From Thamnaconus septentrionalis (lineage: Eukaryota; Chordata; Actinopteri; Tetraodontiformes; Monacanthidae): DNA of 64,000 nucleotides. The stretch lies in NCBI GenBank assembly GCA_009823395.1, contig CM020502.1, positions 22,801,944-22,865,943 on the forward strand. Direction: 5' to 3'. Every line of letters begins with the position of its first letter. Positions within the stretch are counted from its first letter, which is position 1. The translations under genes and the position numbers were made by a program. A model generated the notes under the pieces. That model was given only the letters and a program-made list of their open reading frames with translations, did not search any database and was not told the origin of the DNA. Shown here piece by piece: positions 1 to 9,665 of this stretch.

Positions 1-136
1 GCCGTCCTGCGACTCCTCCTCCTCCTCGTTGATGTCCTCGATGTCGTACGTGATCTCGTTGCCAGCGGAGGGAGCGGATGAGCCGAGTATTCGCTCAAGC
101 TGCTCGGAAAATCTGTATTCCACCCTGGAGTTCCTT
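1..136 (-). CDS. Exon 9, acidic tail after the SANT-like domain, cut by window edge
   Basis: The acceptor TAACACCAG is followed by one base that completes Lys441, then [18 protein letters not shown]. That sequence typically follows trihelix domains in this family. A glutamate-rich stretch, [15 protein letters not shown], follows to the window edge. No stop codon is reached, so more coding sequence must lie outside. Confidence 0.9.
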
Positions 137-3100
137 CTGGTGTTACAGGAGCAGTGGGGGAAAATGTTTCGGTGTCATCTGATGGTGAGCAAATTCTGGC
201 TGGATTGCGGACGCTGACAGCAAAACAAACCACGCACTTGTTTTGGCGGTAGTACTTCTTCAGCCGCTTGATCCTGGTCTGGCACTGCTCCACGCTCCTC
301 ATGTAGCCCCTCTCGGTCATCTTCTGTGCGATCTGCGTGAAGATGTGGCGGTTCTTCAGGCAGCCCTTCAGGGCGCGCTGCACCGAGTCCTTCCCCCAGA
401 TGTCCAGCAGGTGGAGCGTCTCCTCGTCCGACCAGGGGGCCTTTGTGTCCAACACCACCGGGAGGGAGCCTCCCTGTGAGTCTAGAGAAGAAAGAAAAGG
501 GAAAAAAAACAGAAGGTGTGGTCAAAGCTGGGAGTGAGAGACCGTGAAGCCGACCTTTGGTCACATCTCCGCACCTGTGTAATCTCCCCAGATTGAGATG
601 AGCGGAGAATTTGTATTTACGTCATCCTCGGATGGATTCCTGGCAAAAAGGAAAAACACAATTACCAAAAGTGGCTGATTGACGCATTCAATGCAACTAT
701 GGACTGGAGTGCAGCACAAATTAAAACATGCATGGCAGCAGAAAATGTTTTTTTTCTTTTTGTTTCTAATCTGTCCTATTCATGGCTCTGCCGCTCATGA
801 GAACATTCGTGGTCTTACAGGAACGCCGGCACCTCCGAGGGGCGCTTGGCGGGAACGTCTCCGCTTCCCTGCGACAGCTTCCGCTTCCGCAGGCGCGAAC
901 TGCTGTCGTCGTCGTCGTCGTCACCCGAGTTCGAGTCGGCGTTCTCGTTGGAGGCGGTGAGGTCGATGGTGTTGTCGCAGGGCACGGCTCCGGCGGCCCT
1001 CCTCTTCTCCTGGGAGGCCCGCCCCACCCCCAGCTGCCTGCTGGCATCCCTCTGGTGCTGCTGCTGCTGCTGCTGCTGCTGCCCCCCCGACCTCTCTAGA
1101 CTGCCTGGGCCGGCTACGCGCTCCTGACAGTTTGAGTCCTTGAGCACCGGTGAGCAGGAGGAGGGGCTCTCAGACTTGGCCCCGAGCGGCAGAGACAGGG
1201 AGGAGAGGATGCAGTCATCCATCGGTAATAATCTGGGATCTGTTGGGGAAAAAAGACGACAGGGGAAAGGATGCTTAGTGGTGCTTTGCTCAATTTCACC
1301 TTGGCTGAAAGAAACTCATTAGCACACCACATGGAGTGTTCTCAATTTTTTCTTTTTGCTTGGCAGCTGATTGGATGGAATGATCAGTTTAACACTTCAC
1401 CAAAATTGAGCGTTTGTGAGATTCACAGTTGCTTTCTGGTTCCTCGCAAGCAAAGCTGTTTTTTTCCCTGAGCCCAAATTTAAACTAAAAACTTTCTACT
1501 GAAGGTTGTTGCTTTATGAGCGAGATTTTAGCATCGAAATCCGGAGAGATTGGGGTGGAAAAGTTAATGTCTAACCATGTGATGTGTGAAAACTGGACGT
1601 TTAGGGACATTTACTGGGGATGAGCAAACCTTTACTATATGTGGCCTCTCATGCAAGCCTTAAACAGGGTCTTTTGCCTCTGTGTGTGCAGGCTAGATGG
1701 CAATCCACACCAAGATTAAGTCAGGCTGAGCGATATACATTGTAAACTGGGGTCAGGCTAACCAATGTATATATAAATATGTATTGGCTCATTATTTGCT
1801 CATGTTTATTCATGTCATGCTCGTGTTTTATCCCTGGTATATAAGACTTGTACTCGTGATGCTGGGGGAACAACTGTGTCAGACACAAGCACCGGCCGCT
1901 CGTCTCGGACACCCTTGTTCCTCTCGCAAGATTAAACTCTTGCTTTTTTCATCAGCTGGAGTTCAGAGCCGACCTTTCACTCACAACGCAGAGACACAAA
2001 AATGCTCCACAACAAGCTATGGAGTTAAACGAGCACTTCTTTCAACGCCTTCGGCACCTTTCTCTTTGAAGTGTCCCAGCCTTCTGTGGTGTTCCAGCAC
2101 GGCCTTGACGTCCTCCGGCGGGAAAAAAGACTGCAAGCAGTCGTCGAGGACGGACGGCCTGTCTCCGAGCAGATCTGCCAACTGAGACCAAAAGGAAAAC
2201 CTCATTGCACAAAACATGACGAGGGAATATTCTGGCAGTTCTGGAACATTTCATTCTCTCTAAGTGCTATTTTTTGTTCAGCTGTGATGCCGTTTCATTG
2301 CGGAGGGAGATGAGCGGGTGAAGAAGGGCAGTCGGCTGCATGGCAGCGCTGCACCTGTGCCCAGTTCGTCCTCCTCTAAATCTGTCTCTGGGTCAGTGGC
2401 GCAGACAGATGGGGCCCTGGCGCCGAGCACAGGGGGCAACGTTCAGCCTGGAGGAGTGCCAGAGCTTCTCTCTGATTAAACGCTTTCCCTGTTTTCTTGT
2501 AGGCAACACGAGGATTATTTCATGGTCCACAGGGGGTAAGTTTTCTTGGCAAAGGAAGAAATTAGATTTCACAAAGAAAAACCTAAAACAAAACAGTTTA
2601 TCACAAGGCACCTGTGTGAAGTCCGGGACGGGCAGCAGCTCGTCCAGCCTGGATATGAATTCCCACACCAGCATCTCCAAAGCCGTTTCAAACTTTGAGC
2701 CGAAGTGATCCGGGAAGCATTCCTGCAACAGTGAGAGGGTGGAATGAGAACAAGCGGATGGTTACGGATGCTTCAAGGCCTTTTGCCAGAGTAGCATGAG
2801 AAAACTCTGTTAGTTAAGACTAGAGATGCATCTGCTTAAAATCAAGAGAAGACTGTTATTAAATAGCTGTCAAAAGTTGGGGCACACCCTATGAATTGAA
2901 TGTCGTTTCTTTCATTCTCATGACTAGTGACGTTGCAGTTTCTCACTGAAGGCATTAAAACCACGTATGAACACACATGGAATTATGTAGGAATCATGCT
3001 CATATATTTGATGTCTTTAGTAGCTATCTGCAGTGGAGAAAGTTGGAAAGATTAAAAAAAAACCTGCATGAGAAGGTGTGTCCCAACTATTGACTGGTAG

Positions 3101-4307
3101 TGTATATGCAACCTTATTTTGGACACAGTATGTATAATGCATAAGTGACTCAGGTACACCTAGGAACACCACTGTGTTTCGATTGTTTTCTTGATTCTTA
3201 TGATTAAAATTCATACATAAATAATTCTGTTGTGAGCCACTGACACCAAGACTGATGAACCTGCAAAAGCTGGGAGCTGCACGACTCTCACCTGGAAAAA
3301 ATATTTTCTCTCCGAGGGATCCTCCAGCAGCGAATGCACCAGTTCCACAAAGTTGACCTCTGACTCCTCCACTTGGTTAATGGTTACCTGTTATGGGACA
3401 CACCAACTTTGTGAGCATGCAGTTTTGTTTAGTTTTTTTTTCAACATCTAATCCAAACTGAGAATCACATTTCTTAATGATCAACTTTCATTTTTTATTT
3501 TAAGCTCCGGTCCAGCAATGATTAATCTCCTAAGAAAAACCCAGTATAGATCTTTAGAAAAAATGAATATGGAGAGGTACCAATCAGTGCCATTTGTGAC
3601 ATCACAAAGGGCTTATTTTTAGAACTATGTTTTTGCGCACAGGCTTTTTGAATATTGGTACTAGCATTAGAAGTAAGCAATGGACTTTCTCTCATTTCTG
3701 GGTAGATCATTGACGAGACAGAGACACACACTGCTGTTGAAAGGTTGTGAAGATGGTTCCACAAGATAAATACAGAGACAATTCATCTCCGACGCCACGG
3801 TGGAAAACTGTTGGTGTGTAAATAGAAAACCTCTCTGATATTCTGTTGGCTGGAATCCAGTCTGCAGCCACTTCACTTCCCTGAAACCTGACACAAGCCT
3901 GCAGCCACTGTAGGAATTCAGGCTGGCTGAGCATGACTCCCGTCCTGGGTTGCTTCCCCTGGCTGCAAGGTCAAACTGGGTCACCCCAAATAATCTCTAG
4001 TGCTCATCTCAATACGATCCGGAGAGCGTAAATTTCCCAGCAACACCGCAGTGGCTCAACTGGTTTCTGTAGGTGCTTGTTTTCCATTGACTGAAACGAC
4101 GCCTGCACAACTGTGGGCAGTCTTTCCAGGTCTTGTCCTGCCACGTCGACTTTTTCCTATCCCTCCCCAATTGACACAAGTCTGCTCAAACTCCACTGCT
4201 GGCTCAGGCACGGAAACAACGCTGGCCCCATTATGTCTCTGCACCTCTTTTACAAAGAGCAACAAGACAGGAAGAATGCACAACGCTGAAGAGAACAAGG
4301 CTATCAA

Positions 4308-4348
<41 letters not shown>

Positions 4349-7229
4349 CCTTACTTGGGGATCCTTGGCTGTGCTGATGGGAGCTTTAATTCTGTCCAGG
4401 TGTGGCTGGATGGTCTGTATGTCGGCTGGATGATCTCCTCGACACATCTCCAAAACCAACTGCACACACACACACGAGCAAATTACATGTACTCAGAATA
4501 ATAATAATAAAGTCTGACAGTTTTTGCAGAGCAGGACAGATAAGATGGGTGTGTTTTTTTGATGTATTCATTTCCCACAACGCCTTCCGATGAATAAAAC
4601 ACATTTTTTCCTTCCTGAGAGAGAATTCAAATGATGGTCATTGTCGTTTAAATCCATAACACTGTCTTTTACTTTTGAAATAAAATCAGATTTTTTTGAG
4701 GTCATTCATTGCCTGTGTACGATTACGTGTCCACCTGCAGCATTGTGGGACACTGAAACAAAACAACAAGCCCGACACGCCGGGATTGTCACTAACCTTG
4801 GCCCTGAGTCCCATGATGAGCTGAGCCCTCTGGCTGTAGCTCATCAGCTCCGGGACCAGCTCCGTCACCATGGTAACAAACTCCTCCAGCATCCCGTAGT
4901 GGTCCACAAGTCCCTGCTGCACCACTTGCCACACTGCGGCTGATAAGAGCTGCAAAGGCGGAGCCAGGAGGCGCAGATAGTGGACTGGGAGATTGGTACC
5001 TGGATGGGAGGCACACAATGGAGACGTTGAGAGAAACAAGGTGCGAAAACAACTGGTGTGGTGGAGAAGTTCTACAGTATAAACTCTGGTCCTTTTAGTC
5101 CTCCATGAATTGTGGCCCTGTCTCATCCTATCTTTATTGCGCCTGCGAGTACCTTCCATTATCTGGGAATGTCGGCCTGACCGGAGCTGGAGCCTCCTGA
5201 TTTGTGGGTTTCTTAGCCAGACTAACATTCCGATCCCTTTATCTCCTCGGGCAAGGCCGTCAAATCCCTGTGTTTTTGTGTCTTCTTCCCATCACCCAAG
5301 GAAGCTCATTTCACCGCCTCAGTCGAACACCCAGGGGGTTTAGCATGCAGATGTTATTCTACTCATACATCCTCATGTTTACCCCACACTGTATACGTCC
5401 TTTTACATCTTGTACTCTATGAACACTGTTGCAGAACACCGCCGTTGGGCCTGGTATTGTGTCTCTTGCAAGACTTTATTATTTACTTGCATCAGCCAGT
5501 GCTCACTCTTTTCCCATTCACTCACCAAGTGGACACAAAAGAAATTCACAACAAGCAGCCGCAACAAATAAAAAACTACAAATGGGAAGTGAGAGGATCC
5601 TTAGAAACAAGACTTAACTCGGAGGCAGGGCCACCACCAAAGACTTTGGGGATCAGTTGTTTGCAATGTCCAGCAACGACACATGGAGATTAGCTCGTCA
5701 CAAAATCTGGCAAAAAAAAAAAAGCCTTTTCTGTCTGTTTCATTGAGACTAATGTTGCCTTTGGATGATCTGCTTATTGTTAAAAACCTACTCTACCATT
5801 ACTGTGTGACAATAACACGCGGCTCTACGTCTCAACTGATTGGGTGACGCAGCACCTGAGGATAAAAATAAAAACCTAAAAAAAGTGAGTGTGGTACGGG
5901 ACTTTTAACATGAACTTTACAAAGGTACATAAGATACTAAAGATTCTGTTGAACATCTGCTGCCTGATCTGTTTTCGGACTTCCCCTTTCATGTCTTCCC
6001 CCTGTGGGTGACACAAGTTCCCGTCTGTGGCCAATAATTCACGCGGCAGGCCTGTGGAAACAATTCTCAAAGCCGTAGGCCTCCACTTTCTACTGCTTTC
6101 CCGCCTCTACAGACCACCTCGGACGGCTCTAAAGGCAGTGGAGGAGGTCTCTGATCAGAGAGCCTCACAAGCTCCCAGTGGTCTTTGTGCAAACCCCTAA
6201 GCTCTGTCCAAAACAAGGACGTCAGAGCGAGCTGTGCATCTTTGCCTCGCTATGCCCTGTGGAAAACGCACCTTTTAGCGCAGCAGAACACCAAACCTCC
6301 ATCACCTCTAGCACCAAAACCTCCATCACCATCTGGTGGGGTGGTCCTTCAACGATGAGGTCAAGGCCAGTCGCAGGAAACGCCTCACGCTGCCTTCATC
6401 ACACATGCATGTTTGCATTAAGTTCTTAGGATCAGCCCTTATAATGATCCTTAAACAATTCCTCAAAAAAACTCTTGTTTTAACAATTACAATAATTTAA
6501 GAATAGAACGGGTAGTTTTCTCTTGATTTGCACTACATTCGACTCACAGCCGCACAACACCAACCTTGTTCAATATCTGTGACTCAAGCCAAATCTAACA
6601 GGTCAATCGCTCTTGACAGAATTTCACCAAAAATAATTCTTGCGCATGCTCTTTCATGATTTATTCCAGCCAGCCTAGCTGCTGCGCTGCTCGCCTCTTC
6701 CTCTTGAGGCGTCTCATCGGCGAACTGTTGACATGATGGAGAAATTGCAGGAAAGTGAAAGTGCAATTCTAGATTTCTTGCACTTGAATTTTCAACCAGC
6801 TGCAAAAAAATAAAAAATAAAATCACACCATATGCTTTTTTTTTTTTTTTTTTCATCCCCTGTGAGCAATCCGCGACTACGGCATACATGCTGGCCGAAG
6901 AAGCCCTTTATGCGCAAGTGAACTTGTGGTTTTGTTTAACTGTGAAGCGGTTGTCAGACACTGCTGACAGGACGGAGCCGCTTGTCAGGTGCAGCATCCA
7001 TTACGATTCAAACAAACTCGCATCTGCAGCCGAACAACCTCAAAAAGAAGAAGAAGCAGCAGCAAGATCCTGGCTGGCGACGCTTGCACGAGCCATGCTA
7101 CAGGAAGTAGGGATCCGGCAACAACAAACGGCGCCGTCAATGCGTAAAAAAAAGAGAAAACAAGGAGTATTTCATGAGCGTGCACGCACCTCGGTCGCTT
7201 CCATTCTCAGCCAATCCTTTTATTTCCAT
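1..7229 (-). CDS. TINF2_N plus Myb/SANT-like (trihelix) domain protein, 3' end outside window
   Basis: This minus-strand gene has nine exons with the C-terminus beyond the left edge; about 486 residues can be joined. All introns are GT-AG and phases agree across every junction. Residues about 18-220 form a TIN2-like TRFH fold: [16 protein letters not shown], an EEF..MVTE segment, MGLRAKV, a DPQVT stretch, and [16 protein letters not shown], in the same order as the N-terminal domain of TERF1-interacting nuclear factor 2. Then come polyQ (280-287), an IDLT SUMO-interacting-type motif (318-321), six Asp (333-338), basic RLRKRKL (342-348), and a trihelix Myb/SANT-like domain (about 374-437; WSDEET, a second Trp 12 residues later, [13 protein letters not shown]). 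An acidic tail follows. By family knowledge TINF2_N docks protein partners and trihelix domains bind DNA, so I infer a nuclear DNA-bound adaptor. Canonical TIN2 lacks the trihelix domain, so this is probably a fish-specific relative. Targets and partners are unknown. Confidence 0.87.
238..473 (-). CDS. Exon 8, Myb/SANT-like trihelix DNA-binding domain
   Basis: The exon encodes residues 363-440 plus two bases. The domain begins [19 protein letters not shown]; the two Trp are 12 residues apart, typical of Myb_DNA-bind_4 trihelix domains. It continues through a helix with [12 protein letters not shown] and closes with [18 protein letters not shown], where QC and the basic K/R run are the usual third-helix signature. 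The acceptor is GACTCACAG and the donor AACAA|GTGCGT. All open readings of this segment in other frames are overlaps of this exon. Confidence 0.93.
474..832 (-). other. Intron 7
   Basis: This is a 359-base intron between the linker exon and the trihelix exon. Its first 18 bases are the possible read-through extension EVPAFL-stop of exon 7. Nothing else was recognised. Confidence 0.6.
833..1239 (-). CDS. Exon 7, linker with polyQ, SIM, acidic run and NLS
   Basis: This 407-base exon encodes residues 227-362 and is largely disordered in composition. It carries eight consecutive CAG codons (Q280-287), [11 protein letters not shown] (SUMO-interacting type IDLT), [10 protein letters not shown] and the basic RLRKRKL. 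The acceptor is CCCCAACAG. The frame-preserving donor is GAG|GTGCCG at 832, which is weak. A better-looking GTAAGA donor lies 14 bases downstream at 818 but would shift exon 8 out of its domain frame. Unspliced, the exon ends at a TAA at 815-817. Confidence 0.83.
1240..2057 (-). other. Intron 6
   Basis: This is an 818-base intron without an additional in-frame exon. It includes an AT-rich stretch with short TATATA words near 1766-1781. No mobile element was recognised. Confidence 0.6.
2058..2181 (-). CDS. Exon 6, end of TINF2_N domain
   Basis: Residues 186-226 plus one base. It encodes [20 protein letters not shown] and [21 protein letters not shown]. The acceptor is GGTCTCAG and the donor AAAG|GTGCCG, with a non-consensus +3 to +6, leaving phase 1. 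The first base of the next codon (G) joins AT of exon 7 to give Asp227. Confidence 0.85.
2612..2722 (-). CDS. Exon 5, TINF2_N domain
   Basis: The exon has 37 codons (residues 149-185). It contains the [20 protein letters not shown] helix, the counterpart of the [20 protein letters not shown] helix of human TIN2, which makes the family call strong. The acceptor is CTGTTGCAG and the donor CAG|GTGCCT, a weaker donor than its neighbours. Confidence 0.92.
2723..3291 (-). other. Intron 4
   Basis: This is a 569-base intron. It is AT-rich with no recognised repeat or exon. Confidence 0.6.
3292..3387 (-). CDS. Exon 4, TINF2_N domain
   Basis: The exon has 32 codons (residues 117-148) encoding [20 protein letters not shown] and then [12 protein letters not shown]. 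The acceptor is CATAACAG and the donor CAG|GTGAGA. Phase 0 at both ends keeps the frame with its neighbours. It is a helical middle portion of the TRFH-like domain. Confidence 0.9.
3500..3990. repeat. Interspersed repeat copy in intron 3 (GTGACATCACAAAGGG family)
   Basis: It contains TTTGTGACATCACAAAGGGC near 3593-3612. About 110 bases later it carries GACAGAGACACACACTGCTG, which resembles the segment after the 39.43 kb copy (GACAGAGATACATACTATTG). The order and spacing of the two shared segments indicate a common element. Ends are not defined and no coding capacity was seen. Confidence 0.5.
4311..4348 (+). repeat. (TG)n microsatellite beside the exon 3 donor
   Basis: A pure TG run of about 38 bases. 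On the gene's strand it is (CA)n starting about seven bases after the GT of the exon 3 donor. Confidence 0.97.
4355..4459 (-). CDS. Exon 3, TINF2_N domain
   Basis: This 105-base exon of 35 codons (residues 82-116) opens with [11 protein letters not shown], matching the VELILQGRP position of TIN2, and ends in the KDPQ segment. The donor is CAA|GTAAGG, followed almost at once by a (CA)n tract on the sense strand at 4311-4348. The acceptor TGTGTGTGCAG is preceded by another TG-rich run, so the exon is flanked by CA/TG repeats on both sides. Confidence 0.9.
4797..4999 (-). CDS. Exon 2, first half of TINF2_N domain
   Basis: The acceptor ends CCATCCAG after a pyrimidine-rich tract, and the donor is AAG|GTTAGT. 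The exon encodes residues 14-81. It carries the most diagnostic part of the TRFH-like domain: [20 protein letters not shown], then a helix pair around [16 protein letters not shown] and the [12 protein letters not shown] block, which lines up with the MGLKAKV block of mammalian TIN2. It ends on a codon boundary. Confidence 0.92.
5000..7189 (-). other. Intron 1
   Basis: This 2.2 kb intron lies between the tiny first coding exon and exon 2. It contains poly-A/T runs (5710-5722, 6837-6854) but no other exon in phase. Stretches around 5200-5700 and 6060-6420 are unremarkable and no recognised mobile element was seen. The 3' end has a clear pyrimidine tract before CATCCAG. Confidence 0.7.
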
Positions 7230-7660
7230 TTAGCTGCTGACAAGCAACAACAACAACAGAAAAAACCCTCGTCCGGCTGTCCCCCACGCGATCGGGATGG
7301 TAAAGGGACAAAAAACACAAACCGAAAAAACTAAACAGAACGCGTTAAAGATGAAATTCGCGCTAATTGATCGCGCGGCACTCCTCGCGCCGTTCGGAAG
7401 AACGCACGCACAGCGCGCTGTCTATTATTTATTTTTTTGGTCTCGCATTGGGAGGAAACACAGGAACAATGGTTTTCTGGTCTCATCCGCCTCAGTCCAG
7501 ATCATGGCAAGCCCTCTTTCCTGGTTGGCTGACGAAGACCGGATGGACCCTGGCAACGCGGCTGGAGCGCCACAAGATGGCGCCAGATGATCAGCACTGC
7601 CCGGGAGAGCCGAGGTGGTCTTCTATTCTGAAAACCGGAAACCGGAAGCGCTACATAGAA
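7050..7660 (-). promoter_or_regulatory. CpG-rich promoter of the TINF2_N/SANT gene
   Basis: CpG dinucleotides are frequent here (e.g. 7370-7420) and the first coding exon sits inside. A YY1-type word AAGATGGCGCC is at 7574-7584 and two ETS-type words (ACCGGAA, 7634-7640; ACCGGAAGCG, 7641-7650) lie just beyond. This set is typical of TATA-less housekeeping promoters. There is no TATA box in a useful position. The YY1 word points to the plus strand, so divergent transcription is possible. The transcription start cannot be fixed from the sequence. Confidence 0.6.
7190..7229 (-). CDS. Exon 1 coding part ([13 protein letters not shown])
   Basis: A 40-base coding segment starts with ATG at 7229 and has an in-frame TAA directly before it, so translation cannot start further upstream in this exon. 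It ends at a GTGCGT donor after one base of a codon, which matches the phase needed by exon 2: G joins GT to make Gly14. It lies inside the CpG-rich promoter patch. The second ATG, 24 bases downstream, is out of phase with exon 2. The Kozak context is only fair, with T at -3 and G at +4. The exon choice rests on phase, donor and position, not on homology. Confidence 0.62.
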
Positions 7661-7910
7661 ACCTTAGCGTATAGTGGGCCTCTTTTTTGTGTCCTAATAG
7701 CTGCAGACCCAAGGACTTAAAATATATAGTATAATGATAATAATCTATTAAATTGTTTATTCACTTCATTAAAAAAAATATAAATACAACTATTTTACTT
7801 GTTTTGAAACCATGAAACTGAGTTACCCAACGTCGCTCATTCCACACCTTCTCCGCGAGAGGGAGACATTGCCACATGACTTTGCCACGTCAAAGCAGAC
7901 GCGACGTCCC

Positions 7911-8480
7911 CTTGCTGAAAAACTTCACTCCTGGCCTCCCTCCGCTGAAAACCGAGCTCAATAATTCATAATAGGCGCTCATAAATTGCAATGAGTCTCT
8001 AATTAGGCGGAGCCCTGAGTAATTGTCTCTGAGGCAGCCTTAACAGGAGGAGGATCAGGCTGACAGACTGACAGAGTCCTTGTGGCAGATTGTTGCAAAT
8101 CACCTAATTATAAGTAAAAGTCAAACTTTGGGCTTTTAAATGATGATTATTTTGTCTTTATTGGATAATTTTACGGCTGACAGAGAGGAGAAGGGTGAGA
8201 GAAAAGTTTGTGAGAGTACCATGCGTGACAAATGTCCCAGATTGATGTGACATTTCCATTTTAATGGGAGCCTCCCCCTATCCTTGAGATATGACTCTTT
8301 GTGTTTGCAGTCGTGGCTGCTGATATTTAAACCATCTGGGAATTCCCTTATTAAAATAATCTATGTATTGGTGATGATTTTAATATTAAGGCCGAGTGAA
8401 GCCACAATTAGTTGGGGACAGGGAGTAAATTATATTGCTCTAAATGTTAAGGAAATCAAATATCTCTTAATCTAACACAA
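7911..8480. promoter_or_regulatory. Candidate conserved noncoding element cluster
   Basis: Low-repeat complex sequence is dense in homeodomain cores: TAATTCATAATAGG, TCTAATTAGGC, GAGTAATTGTC, CACCTAATTATAAG, GCCACAATTAGTTGG. It lies just upstream of the promoter. No coding frame or simple repeat explains it. Regulatory function and conservation are inferred from composition only. Confidence 0.4.
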
Positions 8481-9130
8481 CAGTGACTGTCAAAACAAGA
8501 AAGATGGTGCACAGTGACAACATAAATGCACTCTTCTGTAGAAAAAAAAAAACAGCAGACATTATTTGTCTATTTGACCTTGTTGGTAAAAGTCTATGGC
8601 ATTCTGGGAGCAATTCAATTGCATTATTTCGCAGCTGTAATGGAAAGGGCAGCTCGAGCAGATGTGACCGTCTCCTTCTGAGAAACAATTGGCAACCGGC
8701 ACCGTGACAACATGGGAGCTAGATCCAGGCCTGTGCCACTGCCTTCGTCAAGGTAGCCTGTTGGACAATCTACCTAGAATACACAATTGTAGCGCTTCGA
8801 ACAGCAAGAGGTCAGAGTTTGACAGCAGAAATGCTCTCGTTGTGAAGCAACAGTGCAAACGTCTCTTTTCAGAAAGTAAAAAGAAGCCCTTTTCCTAGAC
8901 TTCTCAACCTGACTCAGATGAATAACATCCAAGTGCGGTGAGGCAGACAGTGTAACAACAGTGATCGCTTAATGGAGTCTATTTGCGGCAGTAAAATAAA
9001 GGTCAGCGACTTCCCTCGGTCTGGGAATCTCACAGATATTAGACTCTATTTACTGGCGCGGTATAATTTAGCGAGCAAACCCTTGAGGACGGTGGCTGCT
9101 GACTGCTGAGGGACATCCAGAGCTATTTTG
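8481..9130. promoter_or_regulatory. Candidate conserved noncoding elements
   Basis: Complex sequence carries paired CAATT/AATTG words (AATTCAATTGC, AAACAATTGG, ACACAATTGTAG), an E-box-like CAGCTG at 8633-8638, and a 3' part with CGCTTAATGGAG and TTACTGGCGCGG. There is no convincing exon. I infer an enhancer-like block. Confidence 0.35.
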
Positions 9131-9230
9131 TATGTGCGCGAGCGCCTGAGCTTTGGCTTGGCAGGAGGAGCTGGACAGGTGGATGCTCAGCCAGCCAAAG
9201 TCCCATTACTTGCTCAGGGGGGAGAGGCCA

Positions 9231-9329
9231 GTGGTGTGTGTGTGTGCATACACGTGCGTGCGAGCGCTTGTGTGTGTCTGTCTGTGCACGTGCATGCATG
9301 TGGTAATTACTTTTTCGCCGCGCGCGTGC

Positions 9330-9379
<50 letters not shown>
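9231..9379. repeat. Compound TG-rich microsatellite
   Basis: Imperfect TG/CG/CA alternation at 9231-9302 is followed by a pure TG run at about 9333-9378. Alternating purine-pyrimidine sequence of this length can adopt Z-DNA. Confidence 0.95.
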
Positions 9380-9381
<2 letters not shown>

Positions 9382-9419
9382 AGACTGGGTGATTAGAGAT
9401 GGGTGGCGGGTGGAGGGCT

Positions 9420-9665
9420 TGTCAGAAGTTATCTCCCCATCTCATCTCATCATAGCCAGTCTGGCGGATTCCCTCGATGGCTCAACAGCCCCGGTGCTGT
9501 CAATCGGGCCGTCAACGCCTGCAGAAATCGATGCCAATCTCCCCAGTTGCTATTTTTATCCCGGGCTCAGAACCTGGGCCTTTGATAAGGATGCTGCCTT
9601 CTCTTTCCCGCCGATTTCTTTCTCCCCCACTGCTGATGAGAGGCGATAACAGACTGACGAGACGG
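9420..9665. promoter_or_regulatory. Candidate conserved noncoding element
   Basis: This is complex, balanced-composition sequence between a microsatellite and a poly-A run. It includes GTCAATCGGGCC, AATCGATGCCAATC and GGCCTTTGATAAGG (a TCF/LEF-like CTTTGAT word overlapping GATAAG). An open frame across it shows no domain, and I read it as noncoding. Confidence 0.3.

Noticed and set aside
175..564. 129-codon minus-strand open frame starting MTKGRLHG
   Set aside because: It overlaps the trihelix exon in another frame. The domain-bearing frame explains the segment.
1..7229. Naming the gene tinf2
   Set aside because: The trihelix domain and lack of a visible TRF1-docking motif argue against canonical tinf2. 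Orthology needs a phylogeny.
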